From: JAOAFT01 sp035390885
GTDB taxonomy: Bacteria > Bacteroidota > Ignavibacteria > UBA10030
NCBI GenBank assembly: GCA_035390885.1
Contig: DAOOUW010000030.1
Location: forward strand, 1-26,158
DNA: 26,158 bases
Reading direction: 5' to 3'
The translations under genes and the position numbers were made by a program. The notes beneath the pieces were generated by a model that saw only the letters and a program-made list of their open reading frames with translations, searched no databases and was not told the origin of the DNA. Shown one piece after another: positions 23,593 through 26,158 of the stretch. The first letter of the stretch is position 1; the number at the start of each line of letters is the position of its first letter.

Positions 23593-24021
23593 TTATTTCG
23601 AAAGATACTTTCGTAATCGTAATTCGTTCGGTACATCTGGCTTAAAAACAAATTCCACTTCATCCATCAGATTCTTCATAAGAAAAAGTCCATATCCGCC
23701 GCGTTCATGGCGCTGCATATTCTTTTGTACTGCCGGCGGCTTTACCGCCGAAGGGTCGAATGTTCTCCCTGTGTCATAAATTCTAACCTCAAATACATTC
23801 GACGAAGCATCAATCATTATGTCAATGAACTTGTCAGGATTTCCGTTATAACCATGCTTTATGATATTTGTGCAAGCTTCATCAACAGCAAGGATAATGT
23901 TCTGAACTTCATCCTCGCTAAAACCAAATTGACGCGCTTTTGCAGCTACAAAATTACGAACAGAACGAAGATTTTCCGTTCGACTCATAATCCTTAATTT
24001 TTCTGTGTTCGCGCCATGCAT
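23593..24021 (-). CDS. RsbW/SpoIIAB-like anti-sigma factor serine kinase
   Basis: A 142-residue GHKL (HATPase_c_2) protein. The N-box AVDEACTNIIKHGY, G1 region YDTGRTFDP and G2 GGYGLFLMKNLMDEV are intact, so it should bind ATP and phosphorylate the STAS partner encoded just upstream. The start at 24021 keeps the family N terminus EKLRIMSRTENL; a later ATG at 23988 would cut it. Six bases separate it from the STAS stop. The partner that it sequesters (sigma factor or other effector) is not in the window. Confidence 0.92.
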   Translation of the reverse strand: MHGANTEKLRIMSRTENLRSVRNFVAAKARQFGFSEDEVQNIILAVDEACTNIIKHGYNGNPDKFIDIMIDASSNVFEVRIYDTGRTFDPSAVKPPAVQKNMQRHERGGYGLFLMKNLMDEVEFVFKPDVPNELRLRKYLSK

Positions 24022-24027
24022 CGTCGG

Positions 24028-24405
24028 TTACGCTTTCTTCTTTTTATCTGAATCTCTGGAATCAAGAAAGTTTACGATTGCTTCTTGTTCGTCTTTATAA
24101 ATTTCGTAAAGGACCGGAAAACCAAGCAAGTCAAAAATGTTGAAGATTTTAACAGACATATTAGAAAATTTTATATCGCCATTATTTTTTCTTACTTCGT
24201 CGAGGAATGCCATAAACACGCCCAATCCAGCGCTGCTGATATATTCCAGATTTTTACAATTCACCAAAATATTATAACGATGCTCCTTGAGCAAATCCTC
24301 GAATGATTGTTCTAAGATCGGCGCCGTATGGGCGTCAAGGTAGCCCTGCAATTCAACAATAGTAATATTCTCTTTTTGTCGTTGACGAACTTTAAATTCA
24401 TTCAT
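24028..24405 (-). CDS. STAS-domain anti-sigma factor antagonist (RsbV/SpoIIAA-like)
   Basis: A 125-residue protein made of a single STAS domain. The phospho-Ser motif YISSAGLGVF places the likely site at Ser58, with ITIVELQGYLDAHTAP as the first strand-helix. In partner switching, the unphosphorylated form binds the RsbW-like kinase. The start at 24405 follows AAGGAG by 8 bases; an ATG ten codons upstream lacks one. A lysine-rich tail (DSDKKKKA) ends it. It lies 38 bases downstream of the membrane phosphatase gene and 6 upstream of the kinase gene. Confidence 0.92.
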   Translation of the reverse strand: MNEFKVRQRQKENITIVELQGYLDAHTAPILEQSFEDLLKEHRYNILVNCKNLEYISSAGLGVFMAFLDEVRKNNGDIKFSNMSVKIFNIFDLLGFPVLYEIYKDEQEAIVNFLDSRDSDKKKKA

Positions 24406-24443
24406 AGAATACGCTCCTTCATAGCAAAACCTCAACCTTCAAT

Positions 24444-26158
24444 TTAATTCTTCCCTAACCATTTTAGAACAATGAGTGTAACATCATCTTTATAAGATGA
24501 AGAACCGATAAATTCAAAAACTTCACGCTGAATAGTTTGCTTTAATTCTTCCGCTGACCATTCACGCTTCCGTTGCACGATTTCGCTCAAGCGCTCCATT
24601 CCAAACTCCTCGCCATTTTCTTTTCTTGCTTCAATAATACCATCGGTAAAGAAAATACAGAGATCGTCATTTTGAAGATGAAGCGTTCTTTCTTCGGTAG
24701 CTTCTCCAAAAACCGGTTCCTGAGTTAATCCAAGTCCTAATCCATTCGGTCGAATAATTTCGAGCTTCCCATTAGAAAGATACAGAACAGGACAATGTCC
24801 TGCGCGAGCAATCGTCAACGTTCCATTTTTTCTGTCGAGAATTCCATACAAAAATGAAACAAAAGATTTTTTATCTAAACTTCCTGACAATGCAAAATTA
24901 GCTCTCACAAGGAAATCTTTTGGCGAAGAAATTGCAGGAGTTAACGCTAAAAATATTCCTTTAACTTCAGCCATATAGAAAGCCGCTGAAACGCCTTTTC
25001 CAGAAACATCTGCAATCCCAATACCAACTCTGCTTTCATCAAGGACGACAAAATCGTAGTAATCGCCTCCGACTTCGTATGATGGCGCTGAGAACGCTGA
25101 AATTTCAATTTCCGGTACATCGGGCAACATTTGCGGAAACAATCGTTGTTGCATCTTTTGAGCGACAAGCATTTCCTGCTTTAGACGTTCGCGTTCTAAA
25201 GATTTTTCGATAAGTTGCGAATTCTCAATTGCGATACTTCCATGGTCGGCAAGCGTCATCAGTACGTCAATATCGTCTTGAAAGAAACCTTCTGCAACAC
25301 TTTTTGTCGCATACAACGCACCGATAAGATTCCTATGAGAGAGTAAAGGCACCACAGCAAGAGATAATCGTTCGACCCCTTGTCGACGAAGATGTTTTGT
25401 ACGACGATCTCTCCATATATCATCAATGACCAAAGGCTTCGATAAATCCGAATGCCCCTGAATAAACAAAGAAGCTTGGCTAAGCATTTGCGCATCTTGC
25501 ATCGAGATTCCTGCGGAAGCAACAATAGAAACAGAATTATTCCCATCCTGTTCAATTGGCTTATAAAACTCTAACCATACACTTCGGGCGCCGCATGCTT
25601 CTTTTGTTATCTGAGTTACACTTGTCACTAGTTGTTGAAAATCGAACACCTGAGTAACGAGCCGACTAAGATTATGGAGTGAATGGAGCTCGAATTGTTT
25701 GCGTTCAAAAAGTTCAGCCGTCGGAAGGTGGAAGAGGGCGCTTATCCATGTAAATCCAAAGTAGATCGCACCGCATAACATACTGTAGAAAACAAAATTA
25801 TAGAGCGGAGCGCTATAGGAACGTAAATAGAAAGAAAGATTAGAGTCTGGTCGAACGAGCGCCGAAGTTACAATGAACGATGCACTTAATAAGAATGCAA
25901 GGAATATGGTAGTAATTTTTTCTCTCTTAGAGAGTACTACAATCCATGTTTGACGGAAAGAGATTAAGACAATGAGAATTACAACAGGAAAAGACCAAAT
26001 GCCTGATAGACTATCTCCATTTCGAACCACAAGAGGAGAATTGACATAGCTATACAGTAATAAAAAAAATGTATAGAAATAAAAAATCTGAAGTGTCCAT
26101 TTTTTTCTCTTAAAGAGAACAAGCTGACGAACAATCAAATATGATAATATGGAAAGAA
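24444..26158 (-). CDS. Membrane-anchored GAF-PP2C (RsbU-type) phosphatase, 5' end beyond window
   Basis: The visible part encodes about 570 residues. The N-terminal region has several hydrophobic segments (around IFYFYTFFLLLYSYV, FPVVILIVLISF, IFLAFLLSASFIV and FYSMLCGAIYFGF). Next come a GAF domain (about 150-310), a short coiled linker (LKQEMLVAQKMQQRLFP) and a SpoIIE-type PP2C domain with GGDYYDF, IADVSGKGVSAAFYMA, FTDGIIEA and DDVTLIVL. The frame stays open to the right edge, reading LSILSY before the first TTG, with no ATG or ribosome binding site, so the true start is outside. It is the first visible gene of the partner-switching module and may pass a membrane or envelope signal to the STAS protein. 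Confidence 0.9.
   Translation of the reverse strand, partial: LSILSYLIVRQLVLFKRKKWTLQIFYFYTFFLLLYSYVNSPLVVRNGDSLSGIWSFPVVILIVLISFRQTWIVVLSKREKITTIFLAFLLSASFIVTSALVRPDSNLSFYLRSYSAPLYNFVFYSMLCGAIYFGFTWISALFHLPTAELFERKQFELHSLHNLSRLVTQVFDFQQLVTSVTQITKEACGARSVWLEFYKPIEQDGNNSVSIVASAGISMQDAQMLSQASLFIQGHSDLSKPLVIDDIWRDRRTKHLRRQGVERLSLAVVPLLSHRNLIGALYATKSVAEGFFQDDIDVLMTLADHGSIAIENSQLIEKSLERERLKQEMLVAQKMQQRLFPQMLPDVPEIEISAFSAPSYEVGGDYYDFVVLDESRVGIGIADVSGKGVSAAFYMAEVKGIFLALTPAISSPKDFLVRANFALSGSLDKKSFVSFLYGILDRKNGTLTIARAGHCPVLYLSNGKLEIIRPNGLGLGLTQEPVFGEATEERTLHLQNDDLCIFFTDGIIEARKENGEEFGMERLSEIVQRKREWSAEELKQTIQREVFEFIGSSSYKDDVTLIVLKWLGKN

Noticed and set aside
23988..24021. Later start for the RsbW-like kinase at 23988
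   Set aside because: It would remove the conserved EKLRIMSR N-terminal segment, and its AAGGA is only two bases from the ATG.

Overview
This 26.2 kb window is an AT-rich bacterial chromosome segment with densely packed genes. Two secreted proteins end in the NYPNPFN-type C-terminal sorting domain of the type IX secretion system (T9SS). Together with regulators that look generally bacterial, this points to the Bacteroidota/Chlorobiota (FCB) group, probably an Ignavibacteria-like lineage rather than a classical Bacteroidetes. A tRNA promoter of ordinary sigma-70 form (TTGACT-17-TATATT) agrees with that. The lineage is inference.

Left part (1-3.9 kb): a HAD phosphatase running off the left edge is translationally coupled to a metallophosphoesterase (minus strand). 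Next come a tiny membrane protein, a DUF362 protein with both a Tat-type leader and a T9SS sorting domain, and a NikR nickel-responsive repressor.

Central plus-strand cluster (4.0-10.3 kb): seven close-set genes. They are a receiver-kinase hybrid whose phospho-acceptor His is Tyr, an NtrC-type sigma-54 activator, a SixA phosphohistidine phosphatase, a DUF355 'adenosine-specific kinase', a RidA homologue with a lipoprotein leader, an imidazolonepropionase-like protein that has lost its metal ligands, and glutamate formimidoyltransferase. A degenerate kinase and a degenerate HutI in one cluster with histidine-catabolic and phosphohistidine enzymes is the most unusual arrangement here and the best candidate for an undescribed system.

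Minus-strand block (10.6-16.1 kb): a P-loop protein of unknown role follows a secreted UshA/5'-nucleotidase. Next is a two-gene type II restriction-modification system whose methyltransferase resembles E. coli YhdJ (ATGCAT). Last is a small secreted protein that is nothing but two tandem sorting-domain-like repeats.

Right part (16.6-26.2 kb): tRNA-Ala(GGC) and its promoter, a small cytochrome-like lipoprotein with a CX4CH motif, and a compact minus-strand unit leuS - glycosyltransferase - DUF1844 - nadK. Upstream lies a partner-switching module: membrane/GAF PP2C phosphatase (open at the right edge), STAS antagonist, RsbW-like kinase, and GAF-GAF PP2C phosphatase. No sigma factor target is in view.

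Four diverged copies of a roughly 80-bp imperfect palindrome sit in the intergenic regions near 3.15, 10.43, 12.94 and 16.25 kb, all in the same orientation. Their flanks carry a terminal-repeat-like motif (consensus near TTTAACCCAAATTAT...TAGAAAC), so they may be non-autonomous mobile elements. They lie at transcription-unit boundaries and bracket the restriction-modification region.
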